A stretch of DNA of 60,000 nt from Adiantum capillus-veneris (lineage: Eukaryota; Streptophyta; Polypodiopsida; Polypodiales; Pteridaceae). The position numbers were made by a program, and so were the translations under genes. The stretch lies in assembly GCA_014529385.2 (NCBI GenBank), contig CM043962.1:47677098-47737097 (forward strand). Reading direction: 5' to 3'. The notes under the pieces were generated by a model. That model did no database searches, was not told the DNA's origin, and saw nothing but the letters and a program-made list of their open reading frames with translations. Position 1 is the first letter of the stretch, and each line of letters opens with the position of its first letter. Positions 36,760 through 49,875 of the stretch are shown one piece after another.

Positions 36760-39310
36760 CTATAATTGCTTTTGTTGCATGCGATGAATGATTCTGCGAT
36801 AAAACCACTGAAATAACTCCTTCAGACTGTTTGCCTTATTTCGAGAGCCTCCATGCTGTGTGTGTTTGAAGTAGGCATTTCTAGCCATGTAATGAGACTT
36901 CTCTAGGCCCTGGGTGTTCCATATACCTAGATTCCCATACTTTTGGATGAAGTATGGCAAATGATTAAAAATAATGTGCTACAAAAGAAGAAATTTATTT
37001 AGAAATTTAAACACAAACTTAGTACTAAGACTATATGAGGTGCTTTGAATTTACCATGTAATGAGTGATTTGAGTGTCAGTCCATGCTATCTTGAAGGAT
37101 TTTTTCAGTAGTAGCTGAAGGTTCTATTTAAACTTGCTGAGATTATCCTACGACCAATCATCATTCTCACACATTTGAAATAATATTTCAATGGAACACC
37201 ACACATCACCCTTTGTATTGCGAGTTGTTGGCTCTTGGTCTTTCACTGCTAAATGAAGTTTTTCCCTGAATTTTTTTCCAGTGCATATACTCAACTTTGC
37301 TAATGTAGGTAGAGTGATATACTCTCCCTCGCTTTGTTAGATTCACATCTTTCATACCTTGAGGTTGAGATAGAAAACAGCATGCCTTGACCCCACCTAT
37401 GGATGGTTTGTAGGGTACATCTTTCTCACTGGTTGACCTTTTTTCGTCCCGCTGTATTTTCACATTGCCCCCATATAGACCAATATCTGACAAAACTAGT
37501 TCCAAAGCCTCTAGAGCGACTTGTCGTTCATATGACTTTTTGATTTTCCAAGAAAACCCAATGTACAGATATACCAGCTTCTCTACAATTCGACAGAGAG
37601 CATGCATTGTACAAATATGGACATTAACAAGTGGTATATTCAGAACTGATCAGAAATTAGAGTCTTGATTGTGATGAGTAGGATCCTTTTGCCACCACTT
37701 TGGGTCCATCACTTTTGCAGGCTCCATGTAATACAAGCATGGAGATTTTTCCATGGCACCCATTCCACAATTATACATACACTTCAGTGTTTTGAGGTCA
37801 CCTGCAAGATGCCATTGAACTTGAAAGTCTCCTCTCCCATCTACAACCAATACCTCTCCTCGATTTATTTGCCTATCAATGATATCTACAATAGGGGTTT
37901 GATGGAACACCCAAAATAAAATGTCATGGTCTTTCTTTCTTTACCTACAAGATCAATCTTTATGAGATACAAAAATTAAATCTAAAATTTAGGTACAATA
38001 AAGGGCTTGCTAGAGCTGCAAAATTGGAGATACTAGATTATATGAAATGCACCAAGCCACCATATGTTTGTTTCTGATTGAACATTGAAGTATGAAGGGT
38101 CATCACTGGGACATTTGGAAATGGCCCTATTCATTAATGTGATTGTAACTCACTCTAGCTTCTTCTCTTTAAGAATCTCACACTCATCTAGCTTCAAAAC
38201 AAAATGTAGAACGTCATCTGTCTCTTCGAATGTGATATTGTAGAAATCTAACATTCTAGTTTGCAACAAAGTGAGGTCCATGAAGATATTGTTGTACTCA
38301 TCATAAGTGACAGTAGTTCCCTGTGAGCTATAAATATCTTGAATATGAAATGGATATCCAATGAAGTCTGTCTGTTCATTATTGAGTTGTAGTCTTTCCT
38401 TCCAAACACTTGCAGCTGTTGGTAAAAGCTTAGACTTGATTCCCTTCTTCACAAACATGGAAGAGATAGACTGTTGAATAGCTAAGTAACCTCTTTTACT
38501 AACTCCAAGGGAGTCCAATGTACCCTGTATATGCTTGGCAAGCACTACATTCTTTGAAATGAATCTCTCAACGACATCTCGTTGCAAAACCTTAAACTTT
38601 TTATCATTCATGATATCCTTTGCAAGACCACTAGTTATCAATGGCTTTAAAAGCTTTCCTACGTTGGCCTTCGGGTCTATGTTTTCTTTGTCTGGATAGA
38701 TGGAATCTCTACAAAGAAAGCATAACTAACATAAACAAACACTTAGATTAATTTAAATTAATTAGACAGTTTACAATGCTCACCTCAATGCTTGGATTAT
38801 TTTCTTAAGGCCGCTAGATCCTACCTTCAACGTTTCAAGATTCTGTAGTTTCTTCTTTCACACATGTGTGCCTAACATTGTCTCTTTGTTTTGTAATGAC
38901 CGTACCTTTGTTCGCAAGACTTGTGATTCTTGTGTGCGGTGCATTACAGTCTTTTGGTCCTCATTATGCAAGCTCGAAAGTCTTTGAATCTCATTTGCTT
39001 GGTGCTTCACCATGTCTTTATAAGTTTCTAATTTGTTGTTTAGAGCTTTACAGTAGCCAAGCAATCCATTCTCTCCATTATCTGTTGGGAAAGAATTTGT
39101 CATGGGATTCAATGGATAGAGTGAGCCTTTTGTCCAAATATCTAAGTGTTTTGCTCCCTTTGCTTTGAGTCTCTCTGTCATGATTGGTGTCACTTTGATG
39201 TTAGTTTTGCCTCGCTTACACAGTGGCGTATATTGGCGATCCAGGTCAATGTGTAGCGGATAGAAGGGTCTTTTAAGGAGGACATTTGTGGAGGTGGAAG
39301 AAGAAGCCAT
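36760..39310 (-). pseudogene. Gene D: DDE-type transposase of the TIR transposon
   Basis: A spliced gene starting MASSSTSTN, 320 bp inside the right TIR. Exon 1 (39,310-38,784) contains a coiled region. It joins in phase over a 75-bp GT-AG intron to exon 2 (38,708 to about 38,043), which has KLDECEILKEKKLE near 38,160 and an in-frame TGA just after it. Exon 3 (about 37,940 to 37,206) contains WHLAGDLKTLKCMYNC followed by a CxxC-like SPCLYYM, the pattern of the second catalytic Asp with zinc insertion in several DDE families. The last exon (36,960-36,760) has IWNTQGLEKSHYMAR, a likely third catalytic acidic residue. In-frame stops lie near 38,860, 38,151, 37,650 and 37,130, with a frameshift near 37,215, so it is dead. 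The superfamily is not identified; CACTA-, KDZ- or Plavaka-like relatives are possible. Confidence 0.75.
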
Positions 39311-39628
39311 GTGTGCAACAGGGCAAAAAAGGGAGGATTTCTTTAAGGTCAGTGCACAAACAATGAGAGAGTAAGGAGAGACCAGGTTTGGAAGGATACG
39401 TCCTATTTCCTTTAGTCATACATTCCATGTACAAGAAACTCCCTCCAATTCTAGGACGTTCACTAAATGCAACTGAAAATGATTTATTATTCAATCATCA
39501 CGGCCATTATGACACTGTGGCAAGAATCTACTTGTAAGTACACGTTTTGAATGGTTATTCCAATTTTACATTTGCTTTTACCACACCTATTTTCTAGAGA
39601 GAGAAAGTCAAAATTCTATTTTTCTTAG

Positions 39629-39663
39629 AAGGCCCTCCAAATGACCTCCGAAATTTCCTAATG
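39629..39663 (-). repeat. Right terminal inverted repeat
   Basis: Inverse complement of 13,697-13,731, with four mismatches, all in the nine-base segment between the outer CATTAG and the inner perfect block. Confidence 0.9.
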
Positions 39664-41367
39664 TGTAGTGTTCAAAAATCCAGATTGGTCTCTCTCTCCG
39701 AGAATGACTCATTTGATCCGTCTATGTGGACTGGGGAGATAGTGTCAAAAGGGAAAGTTTTTCATCACCTGGGAGCCCCGTTGGGGGTGGAAGTTACTCA
39801 CAAGCGGAGATTCTTATGGATTGTGGAGAAGGTCAAGATTAAGATGCGCAGGTGGGAGTTCGTGCTTCTCCCCTTCCCAAGCAAAGTGAAGGTTATCAAT
39901 TCTTTCATGTTACCCTACATAGTCTTCAATGGTCCGCTGCTTAAACTAGCGAAATGCAACTGGAAAGAGCTCTTGAAACCAGTAAAGAGATTTCTTTGGA
40001 CGAACAGCACTAAAGGCACAGCACCCTGGCAGTGGGAAAAATGGAGCAAGGTGGCTTGGGATTCTGAACCCCAGTACTCACGCGGAGGCTCAATGTGCCA
40101 AGTTTTTGGTAGCCCTTGCTAAGGAACACCAGTCTTGGGCTATTATGATCAAGGATATGATAGACAGCTTCAAAATTCTCAAGGCGGGCAGTGGAAAGGG
40201 GTCAAGATGCACAATAAGCTATTGGCCCTGCAATGCGCTATCCTAAAACTTAGGGGTACAATGAGCAATAGGGTCTTTGGAATGTGGAGAGTTGTCAAGG
40301 TACGTCCACAACTCTATATCTCATTGGTCCCCTTGGCTCTCCAAGGCTGGAGGCATCCTTCTGACCCCTTTTTGGAGAGAAGTTGCCAAAAAATTTTATA
40401 AAACAAAAGTATTAGGCGTATAGGCCAATTGTGGGACTACAATAGAGGCTGTTGGAAAGGAATTGATCAAGTGGATGCTAGAAAGATTGCTAATCACCAA
40501 AGCCCTTGAACAACTCACTATGTGGTATCTGCCAAACTGTGAATCCAAGCTCAAGTGTAAAGCTTGGCACTGGCCTGTGAAAAGACATTTCCTAAAACCC
40601 CAAACAAAGGATGTGTATCTCGCTCTTATGAAATCACACGACTGGTTCTCCCCGCTCAACAAACAGTGGGGAAAGAATTGGCGGGAGTCAAGGTGGGAAA
40701 CGGTCGTCAAGAACATTTGATATCCTCAATGGCCGGATAGGATAAAGGTCTTCTTATGGAAGGTGCTTTGGGGAGCCATGCCAACTGGAGTGAAGGTCCT
40801 TGCTAGGGGAATTGGTCCAGATAGGTGCTCACAATGTACTACGGCCTATGAAGATCTTTCCCACATGTTCAGGGAGTGTCTGAAAATCTGTGGTCTTGCA
40901 GGCAAGGTTTGCAAATGGGTCCAAAAAACTTGAAAAATAGGATTCTTCAATAACGATCTCTTCTTGGGAGGGAAGATGTTCAAGAGTCATACACTGCTCA
41001 TTGCTACACATATCGTAAGGTATTGCTACTTTAAACACGTTTGGAAGACAGGGAATGGTCGGATCTTTGAGAACTCTTTGGAGGTCGCTAAGTTCACGGA
41101 GATAGTACAAGAAAGCAGGGTAACGATCATCACCATTGGAAAGCAAAGGAGCTCAAAAGAGTGGAGCAGGACCCTTGATGCCACTGTGATGGACGTGCAA
41201 AGGTGAATGTGTGGGTTCACCCATAGTCAAGGGGTGGCTACCCCATCAGCCAATGCATTTAGAATCCATTGAAGTGGTCATGGGTCACCACGAGCATGGC
41301 AATAATGTGTAATTTTTGCATCTATTAATATAATCCACTCACCATTGTGAGTCCTGCCAAAAAAAAA
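39664..41367 (+). pseudogene. LINE 3' half: RT thumb, zinc domain and poly-A tail
   Basis: Continues the LINE from 13,696. The thumb sequence is GKVFHHLGAPLGV, then KVKVINSFMLPYIVFN, then a reverse-transcriptase zinc-binding domain (RIKVFLWKVLWGAMPTG, ending RCSQCTTAYEDLSHMFREC near 40,880). Several frame changes are present (near 40,125, 40,400 and 40,720). It ends in an A-run at 41,359-41,367, followed by the target duplication GGATTTAGT. Confidence 0.88.
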
Positions 41368-41376
41368 GGATTTAGT
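41368..41376. repeat. LINE target-site duplication, right copy
   Basis: GGATTTAGT, same as 13,335-13,343. Confidence 0.85.
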
Positions 41377-41470
41377 ATCGTGGGAAAATTATTGCATATT
41401 AACATAGATTCGTAGGAGCACATAGGAATTCTAACTCTTTTTATGGAACCTTGTTCCCACTAGACTCAAT

Positions 41471-41662
41471 CAGGTAGTAGCCCAAAGCATCAGAGACAAT
41501 GGGAAATTGGAATGAGTGATGTGGTAGTGAATATTGGTATTGCATGTGGGCTACCATGAGCATGATCAGATAGCAGCCCAAAGCATCAGAGGCAATGGGA
41601 AATTGGATATAGTGATGTGGTAGTGAATATTGGTACTGCATGTGGGCTACATGAGCATGATC
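41471..41662. repeat. Tandem duplication, two 96-bp units
   Basis: Units start at 41,471 and 41,567 and share TAGCCCAAAGCATCAGAG, GGGAAATTGG and GATGTGGTAGTGAATATTGG. No coding role is seen. Confidence 0.9.
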
Positions 41663-43221
41663 ATGAAAGAGAGACATCTCATGCTAATATTAAAGGATAC
41701 AATAATTATTTAACATAGTGGTGAAGATTAAAGGTATTGGTCCTTAGAAAATTATATGCTTGTGGCTCATCAAATTAGAGTCTCTCATCCATGGCAAGGG
41801 ACAATGTTTTTTATGCAACAATACAAAATCTTTCTGGAAGAGATCATGCCTCTTCTACAAAGCCGAACATGAGGATTATGATCAAATAATACCATTCTAT
41901 TAATTTTTTATAAGTAGAGTAATAAAAAAAATTTGTGGAAGTTTTAGAAGGTGTCTAGGTTTAATGGAAAAGGTGGATAATTACTTGATGATATGGATGC
42001 CATCTATGGTTTGTTCCCTTATGTTGAGTTTTTGGCATGTATCTTTGGCCTTCTTGGACGTGCTAGGCAAGTGGAAGTTATCTGAGGGATTCATTTTTTT
42101 TCCATGTGGCATTGCCTCTAGGGTACTGGATCGAATACGCGAGTATTGGTTGAAATAAGACAAGTAAATTGGGGCATTTCAAGAAGCAATTGGGTGAAAA
42201 ACGGGATAGCCTATGTTTAATGTTGAATATATATGTAGCAGCTAGAGTGCTAAACAAGGCATGGAGGTTGTTGATACTTCCCATGTTAAAGATGGGTGTC
42301 AGAAGACTTTCCTCATGATCCGAAGATACAGTATTGTGGGTGCCTTTATGGATATGTATAAAAAGTTCTATGTTTTTTGCTAGTGGAATGTGTCAAACTT
42401 TCCGTCTTGCAAGTTCATCTACACAGTTGACTTCCTTGGAGTACTCGGCACCTAGTGAAGGTAGTGGTAGCTATCCAAGGGATGCCTTCTTTTGCCAATT
42501 TCTTTATACCCTAACTAAAAATATTAATGGATTTTTTGGTGATAAATCTAATAGTGCTATATAGAAGGATGCAAGTTGGCTCACTTTTGAGCTTCCAAGT
42601 ACAAGAGTACCTTCCCAAGGATGTGCCATTCACTTGCCAACTAAGATTGTGTAGTCATTGAATTGTGGTAGAATTGTTACTAAGCATGGAAGTCCATTTT
42701 TTAAACAGAGGAATGCAATATTGAATTAGAAAATAAAAATGTCACAAAATGAGAGCATTGAGAGGGACTGAGTTAATCCTATCAATAGCACCATATTTAG
42801 AACTTGAAGTTCTCTGTAACTAAATCTAGAGAAACTTTTATACAGATGACACGAAAATTCTAGGGCCCATGGCAAACCATTCCAAATGATAGAACATTCT
42901 CAGCATGTGTAACCTTCTTGTTTAGTATCACAATGAATGACTTCTTTAAAAGGTTTTCCATTTGTATGTCTTTTGAACTTTTGGACTCTATTGAGATTTT
43001 AAAAGCAACTTAGCTGAATACCTAAGCTACCTAAATGAGCTTCTAAGATTTTACTTTGAAAATGTCATAGCATTAAAGGGTTCCTCAGAGAAGAAGGTAG
43101 AATTCCTTCTTTTCCATGTATCCTAGATGTGTAATATTTGATCGTATGCAGGGGAATGACATCAAATCTCTTGTACTCACCCAAAAACATATCTTGCTCA
43201 TCTTCTCTAGAAGCCATGCCT
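41663..43221. other. Non-coding stretch
   Basis: AT-rich. Short frames without recognisable domains. Nothing supported. Confidence 0.55.
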
Positions 43222-43628
43222 AAAATTGAGAGTTGCTACATTGTGCAAACAATTGAGAAATAAGTGGAGTAGTCTCCTTTTCCCTTTGTATCTAGAACAG
43301 ATATTTCCCTGAATTCCCAATTTGTCTACTTTGCTGGTTGACCACAATGCCTTATGCATTAGTAGAGCCCGTACAACCAAACTCCTTGTGGCGCTCCCCC
43401 TAGTAGAGACTAGGTAAATTGCCTCAAATTGAGAGTTTCTACATTGTGAAAATGATTTAGAAATAAGTGGAGCAGTCTCCTTTCCCTTTTGTATCTAGAA
43501 CAGATATTGTCCTCAATTCCCAATTTGTCTACTTTGCTAATTGACCACAATGCCTTATGCATCAGTAGAGCCCATACAACCAAACTCCTTGGGGCACTCC
43601 CCCTAGAAGAGACTAGGTAAACTCTTTG
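43222..43628. repeat. Tandem duplication, two units of about 204 bp
   Basis: Units start near 43,222 and 43,426. They share AAATTGAGAGT, CTACATTGTG, AATTTGTCTACTTTGCT and CTCCCCCTAG, with few substitutions. No coding content is recognised. Confidence 0.9.
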
Positions 43629-46600
43629 AGGTTTACCTAGTCCCTTATACAAGTAAGACAGGAAGATATGTCAAAACTTGTAGAGGATTTTTGTGTTGAT
43701 TTTATAATGTTTCTCCATAAAAATACCTACCTTGTAATATTTGAGATCTAGAATAGGTTTCAAAACCGATAAGCTTATTTAGTGGCTGAACCATAGTGAG
43801 TCTTCTCTGGAAAAATTGCAACCAAATATTTGCCTTCTAAGTTTTTTGTTTCCTAGAACCACCTTTTCTACAACCCACAGATCAAGGGTGATGATTCGGG
43901 GGTATATATCATGCATAGAGAAAGTAGACCAATCCCAGTCTCTTTTTAGAGTGAACTTGTTGACTTACCCATTTCATCAAAAGTTCCCTGACCCATAGTA
44001 GAGTTCCTACTACATAGACATCATGCAGATTAAGTAACTAGCATGTATTCTAGTTGACTCACTATTGCCTTGTTGTCAATCTTCATTCAATTGAAATTCA
44101 ACGTTACACATGAGATTTAAAGTGAAGATGTTTCGCTCACTTGTCTCTCCTTCTAGTTTGCTAAACAGATTCTATGTCTTGTTGCTGCCTAATTTCTCTA
44201 ATTCCAAGGAAACTTTTGATTTTCCATGACAAATCAAATAGTTTGTCTATCTTGCTGTCAGTTTCCCACTTGAATATCCTTCTTCTTGACATGGCCCTCT
44301 TAGTATATCTTGATTATCGTTTCCCTTGACATGATCCACTTGTTATGTCGCCCTTCCCTCTAACTTTACCTTAATGACCCTTCTTGGATGTGAGGTGCAA
44401 CCTCTTTTGAACCAACAGATGCCGGCCTTTGATCTACTCTAGTGTTCTTTGTCAATATCCTCCTTCTAGACATGGCCCTCTTGGTACGCCTCTTGAATAT
44501 CCTTTTTTGTTGGTGGAGCCTAATATCTTTCCCACCACATGCTTCTTTGGACCCTCAAACATCCTTAAGCATAAGCTTTGTTGAAGACTTCTACCACCCG
44601 CTCTTTAACATAGGCTCACTAACATAATCCCTTTCATGCATAGAGAAGCAAACAAAAGATATCACATGCATGTGGATAATTATCCATGACAAGATTCCAC
44701 CTACAATGACATGAGTGAAACATAGGCACGGTACACTTTTGCCTTGAATACCCTAGAATAGCTCTCCAAGGAGCTAATATCTCAAAAGGACTCTCATGGA
44801 GATCTCTCCATTGAGGAACTCTCTAGCATGGGAGAACTCATAAAGAACTATCCATATAACCATAGGGATCCTATATATAAAAGCGGGATCCTAAGAATGA
44901 AGTAAAAGAGGGAAGAATAAAACAATAGGGGTTAACCAAGACCAACAAGTTGGAGAGCTTGTTGTTCATTGAACCAAGATTTTCCACATTGTTGTCCATT
45001 TGCAACCATCTGGTTGTACCAGTTCCTATCCAAGCATAGTGTGTAAACTCAATGTAGAATGCACATGAGTATGCTAAACGAGTTATCACAACAAAGATGT
45101 ACCCAAAAGAGTACCTCTTTTCACTTTTCATACAAGTAACTTGCTGAAATAACCCATCAACCAAGTTTAAGTCATTGACTTGTTCGTAAATGTCATCAGT
45201 AAACAACCCCACCATAACTAGTGTTCAAGGTTGAGAACCTGACTTATACATGAAGAGACTAAACCTAGTCGCAAACATGCTTTAACTTATGGTAAGCAAA
45301 CTCCAAATAGAGCAATAAACTCTTATCAATTGGATTGTTTGGTGCTAACGTACGCACTTTGCATATCCTTTAGCACAAATTTACACTTTGTAATCTGCCG
45401 ATCCCCTTGAATAATGCATAGTACTAAGGTGTTTTTCCCCACGGTTTACAGATAGTCTTCCCAAAGGACTGGTAAACGGGGATCACAAGATTGTACAACA
45501 TTGTTGAGGAATCAACAATATCTGAAATAACCGTCGTGGTTAATCTTGAAAAATACACAAGCACCCAAACCGAGCCATGACCTCTATTGGTGATTGGTAG
45601 ACCCAAAAGTAATCTCATATAGATACAGCACATAGAGTGCAAAAATGCTTCATAAGCAACAACTTGATGAATACACATGCCGTTCCAAATCAGCTTTTGT
45701 TAAACACTAGGACCCATAACACCTAGTGTGCAAAAAACAGATCCGAACCTATATATCCGTAATCGTCCTTGCCAATACTTTTGGTGAATGTGATACTCCT
45801 AGCACACATTGAAGATGAGGGTAATAGTTGCAAAAAGAAACTAAATACTTTCTATTGCAATCATTTGCAAGCCTTGTTGAAACGTTTGAACCATAATAGA
45901 AGGTGAAACAAAAGTCACTTCTAGGTGCAAACAATGAAACTTTTTCATTAACAACTCATAGCTTTGCCATATGTATAAACAACCATCTATAAGGTTGTTT
46001 AGCAGCACTTGTACCTTAACAAGTCATTTTAAGTATCCGACAATTTCTGGCCACTGAAATTGCTCCTAATACATCGTGCTAAAAATGGTCTAGAAAACAG
46101 ATATGACCAGCACCTAGGGACATCGTCGTGACACATAATTGAAGTAACAACACCAGTGTATGTCCTAAAGACTCATATTCTCCACATGTGAAATATGTCT
46201 CAAGTAAGGATGTCTAAAAAAATGTCCTTCAAGTACGAGATGTACTTGGGTGTGGAGGTAACTATAGAACACACATGCGACATGCATGAGAGAGACCCTC
46301 ATTATTCATGCTGCACATTGGCTAAACCGAACTCCTTGAGTTCTAAGACCATGTTGCTCCCCATGTGACAACATGTGCCAAATAAACTCTACAAGTGGGT
46401 GTATAGCTACAAAATGCAGAAACTTATTTTAGACGCCACAGCCCAAATTTATTGGCTCTTACCTGACCTTATCATTTCTCGTAAGAGCAAAAATGGATGA
46501 TAACATAGTTTGTGCATCCTACGTGGAAAAAGAAAAAAGGAAACAAAACCAAATCATATGCGTACATGAAGGTTAAACATAGTGTTCACTTCCGAAGTGA

Positions 46601-47406
46601 AAGGCACCTGCCCAAATTTTCCGCCTGCAAAGGCCTAGGAACACTAATTGAGAATTAGTGAAATGCAAGTAGTATTGCACATGTAACCTTGGGTGTTGCC
46701 TTTGCCATTCGAACCCTGTGGTTAAAATCAACATTGTCAAAGCCCTTGGTTAAACTTTGCAGGAAAACTGCTCAACAAGCCGCTAGCCCTTGGCCAATGT
46801 TCGTGACCCCCCTTTGGCTTTCCCCTGGCAGTACATTAATTTGGAAGTTGAAATTTTTCCACTACCCCTTGGCAGGTTGTGTACTTCTTTCCTTGAAAAT
46901 GCAAGTGTGAAGGTTCCAAGAATTCACCATTGACCCTTACTAAGTGATTTAGTAATCACGAGCTGGGTCTTACCCCAAAATTGTACTCATATAGGCACTC
47001 TTAGTGCTAATAGGAGCTCCGCTGAAGTCAAGTCGTATTCACAACTAGATCTGTTTCACACCCAAAAAGCCATAATCTTGGGTTTTTGTGAACATTCCTG
47101 CTATTGGCTTCATCCATATACCTTGGTAGAGATAAGACCTTACGAGTCGTTCAAAAACTCAACTTGACTTTCACACGTAAAGTGTGTAGTGCTAAAATAA
47201 TGCCCAAAAAAATCACTAATGACAAGACTCATGCTTGTCCATTATAATCGATGGGTACTCAACTGGATGGATTACAAAAAAATGGCTCTTATCCATTCCA
47301 AAACAGTTGGAAATAGATGGCTCTTAGCCCTTCATGTTACCGTATGGACATGGAAAGATTTCAAGAAAATCATGCCTAATTTCACCTTCCCGCATAGAAG
47401 TTGGAA

Positions 47407-47410
<4 letters not shown>
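43629..47410. other. Non-coding stretch, no gene recognised
   Basis: About 3.8 kb with only short frames, the longest 114 codons (45,215-44,871, minus) and without a known motif. It may be internal sequence of old, degenerate retroelements. Confidence 0.5.

Positions 47411-47453
<43 letters not shown>
47411..47453. repeat. (CA)n(GA)n microsatellite
   Basis: CACACACACACACA followed directly by about 16 GA units. Confidence 0.95.
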
Positions 47454-47454
<1 letters not shown>

Positions 47455-47799
47455 GGGCTGAGAAAAACTCCTTATTCCAATGTTTTGTATGCTCCTTGCG
47501 TATACTCAAGTGCAAACCATGTCTGTGTCATAGCTTATTCGATAAGCATACAATAGTGTGTTTGTACAACGCTCTTGTACAGAGAGATACCATAAGTCAC
47601 ATTGTGAACCACTTACCTTGTCCTTGACAAAGTAGCTAGTGCTATAGCAAAAGCGTATGCAATGATGGGTGTTGTATGGATATCGTACTAGTATGCCATG
47701 CATACAAAGCAAAAAATAGAATAATAATCCCTTGGCTTCAATAATAGTCTCAACCATGTGAGCCTTTATTATACGTGTCATGCACGATTACACTAGTAT

Positions 47800-47814
47800 G
47801 GATCACAGTGCGCC
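47800..47814 (+). other. Isolated left arm of the 61-bp palindrome motif
   Basis: GGATCACAGTGCGCC closely matches the left arm of the units in the TIR transposon, but it lies 8 kb outside it. No matching right arm occurs at the 61-bp distance; a weak GGTGATC lies at 47,871. Confidence 0.5.
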
Positions 47815-49543
47815 GTTGCGTAAATTTGTGAGCTTATATCCACATAGTGTTGAAGATGTGTGCCAGTATCGGTGATCTAAAGTCAGTTGATAATACCTGT
47901 GCACATAAGAGAAACTTTTCTCACATAAAGTCTAGCAAAGCACTGGTCACCCCTTGGAGACGAGTAGTCGTCGCTTGAAGCTGGCTCATAGCCATAAATA
48001 CTGAGAAATTGAGAACAATCAGATGTACCCTACATGCCATTGTGACTTGGGTCATACTGACCTCCAAGAGAAAATCATATATACATTGTGCTAAGTTTCG
48101 CGAAGGCCGTATGATATTAGCATATCCCAAACTTTGGAAACTTCCATGCAAGATGTCTTGAGAGAAGCCTTGCTTCGCATAAGCTCATCAAAAAGATGAA
48201 ACATAACGTATCTGTAGTGCTCGGAGCTAACATGTGTTGCTGTTGACATACATATGTCAAAGTAGAAAAGAATTAACCTTGTCAAAATTTGATAGAGAAT
48301 CGGCCATGCCGAATCGTACAGATACGAGAAATGATGAGGTATCCAATGCGTGGAGCTGTGCTCTTGAAAGATTTGCTTTCCTTTCAAAGAGAGAGTGTCC
48401 AACAACATCTTGTTCTAGCCGCTTGATCTACACCAGAGGTTTACACAAGCCATGCAACCATATCTCCTAGGAGCCATATCGTGGCATGCATCAATAAAAC
48501 TAGCAAAAGGCCTTGCCTTTGTAGCAAAAGTTTTCCTTCTCAACAAAAGTTGCGCTTTGTATCAAGATCGGTTGACAAAATCAAGCCTTGCTTGATGGTT
48601 GCCTTCACACCACTCTATGATGTTTGTTAATGCATAAACAATAGAAAATATTGCTATGGTAGCACACACATATGTTGCATACCATGACCGTTGATCATAT
48701 TCTTTTTTTTATTTTTATTTTTTAAAGTGTCAACAAAATCGAAAGTTATTGCGTACCTTTTCAATTACTTGCGTTGACTGACCTCGTCAAGCATTGGCTT
48801 GTGTATGATCTGTCGTATTCGACAATCACGCAATAAACACCCTTTGAGTCGTGTTCCACTGGTGACAAGCTTGCATATTTACCTCGAGTTCGATAAAGCC
48901 TTGCTTCTCCACCACCATGCCTTGCATGGATTCTGCAAAAATCCCATACTTGCCGTCGATCGTACGTCAAAATATTTACTAAAAAAATTTGCTTGCTTCA
49001 AGTATCGTCCTCCTTGAGAGCTCCACTATACATGGTGGTGCTTTTGAAATGCAACACTCTTTCCAAATATACATCTACCACTTTCCCATAAGCTTCGGAA
49101 AGAGTGTTGCATGTGAACTGTATCAACTTGCCGTGGCGATTGCATGGTCGAGATGTTCGAGCTTCCATGATCGTCGAACCGAGTATTGACAATGTCTTTG
49201 CCTTGCGGCCTTGCTCAGAACCTTGCCCGATGTCGACAAGCACAAGCACCTTTTTCGAACAAACAAGCGCGATTGTGTCATACCCAAAACTTCTCTGCTC
49301 GATTGTCGAAGCCCGAACCGGTTGCAAGAAGTCGAGCTTTCAAAACTTTGCAATCAGTTTTGCGTTGCATGGCTAGGACAAGGCTGATACATGCAAGCTA
49401 GCCCATGCATGTGAGCTTCCATTGGATCTCCACAAACCGCACACCCTTGCATGCATGGCAAACCCGTCATGGGGCTTGGCCCTTAGTAAGGAAGTGTGCC
49501 CAAAGTAGGGCGCTCGTGTTTGAAAAACATGTGAAAAAAAAGT
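47815..49543. other. Probable internal sequence of a non-coding LTR element
   Basis: No domain-bearing frame on either strand. It lies downstream (minus strand) of the primer site at 49,861-49,873, so it is likely internal sequence of a large non-autonomous LTR element. Confidence 0.4.
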
Positions 49544-49860
49544 TCATAGCTTCATCCATGGTGGCAGCGGCGACTGCGCAAGGGGAAATCTACACAGCGC
49601 GCCCCGCTGGTTGCTCAAAATCAACCACCACAGAAACGTAAATTGGCCCTTGGCCCGGTGCAAATCCACCAGAAGCAGTAGGAATTGAAACGGTGCAGGT
49701 CTTTTCCATGCCTCCCTTGTGTGCAAGAGACCGTTCTCGCGCCAGTCTTGGCCCTCCAAAAATCCGCCATAGCCTTGTGTGAGGAAGGGGGGGAGAGAGA
49801 GAGAAGGAGAGACCATGCATGCCTCATGCAAAAAGCTCCACGACCTTCCCTTGTCCATTG

Positions 49861-49873
49861 AGCTCTGATACCA
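49861..49873 (-). promoter_or_regulatory. Orphan tRNA-iMet primer-binding site with adjacent LTR end
   Basis: The minus strand reads CTTACA then TTGGTATCAGAGCT, the classic LTR end plus primer site. A TATAAAG box lies about 50 bp upstream (minus strand 49,927-49,921). The LTR extends right of 49,875, but I cannot find its other end or a partner LTR in the window. No gag or pol follows. Confidence 0.7.
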
Positions 49874-49875
49874 AT

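Noticed and set aside
49104-49641. Cluster of overlapping frames on both strands
   Set aside because: No domain, similar length in many frames as expected from GC-richer non-coding sequence next to the primer site.
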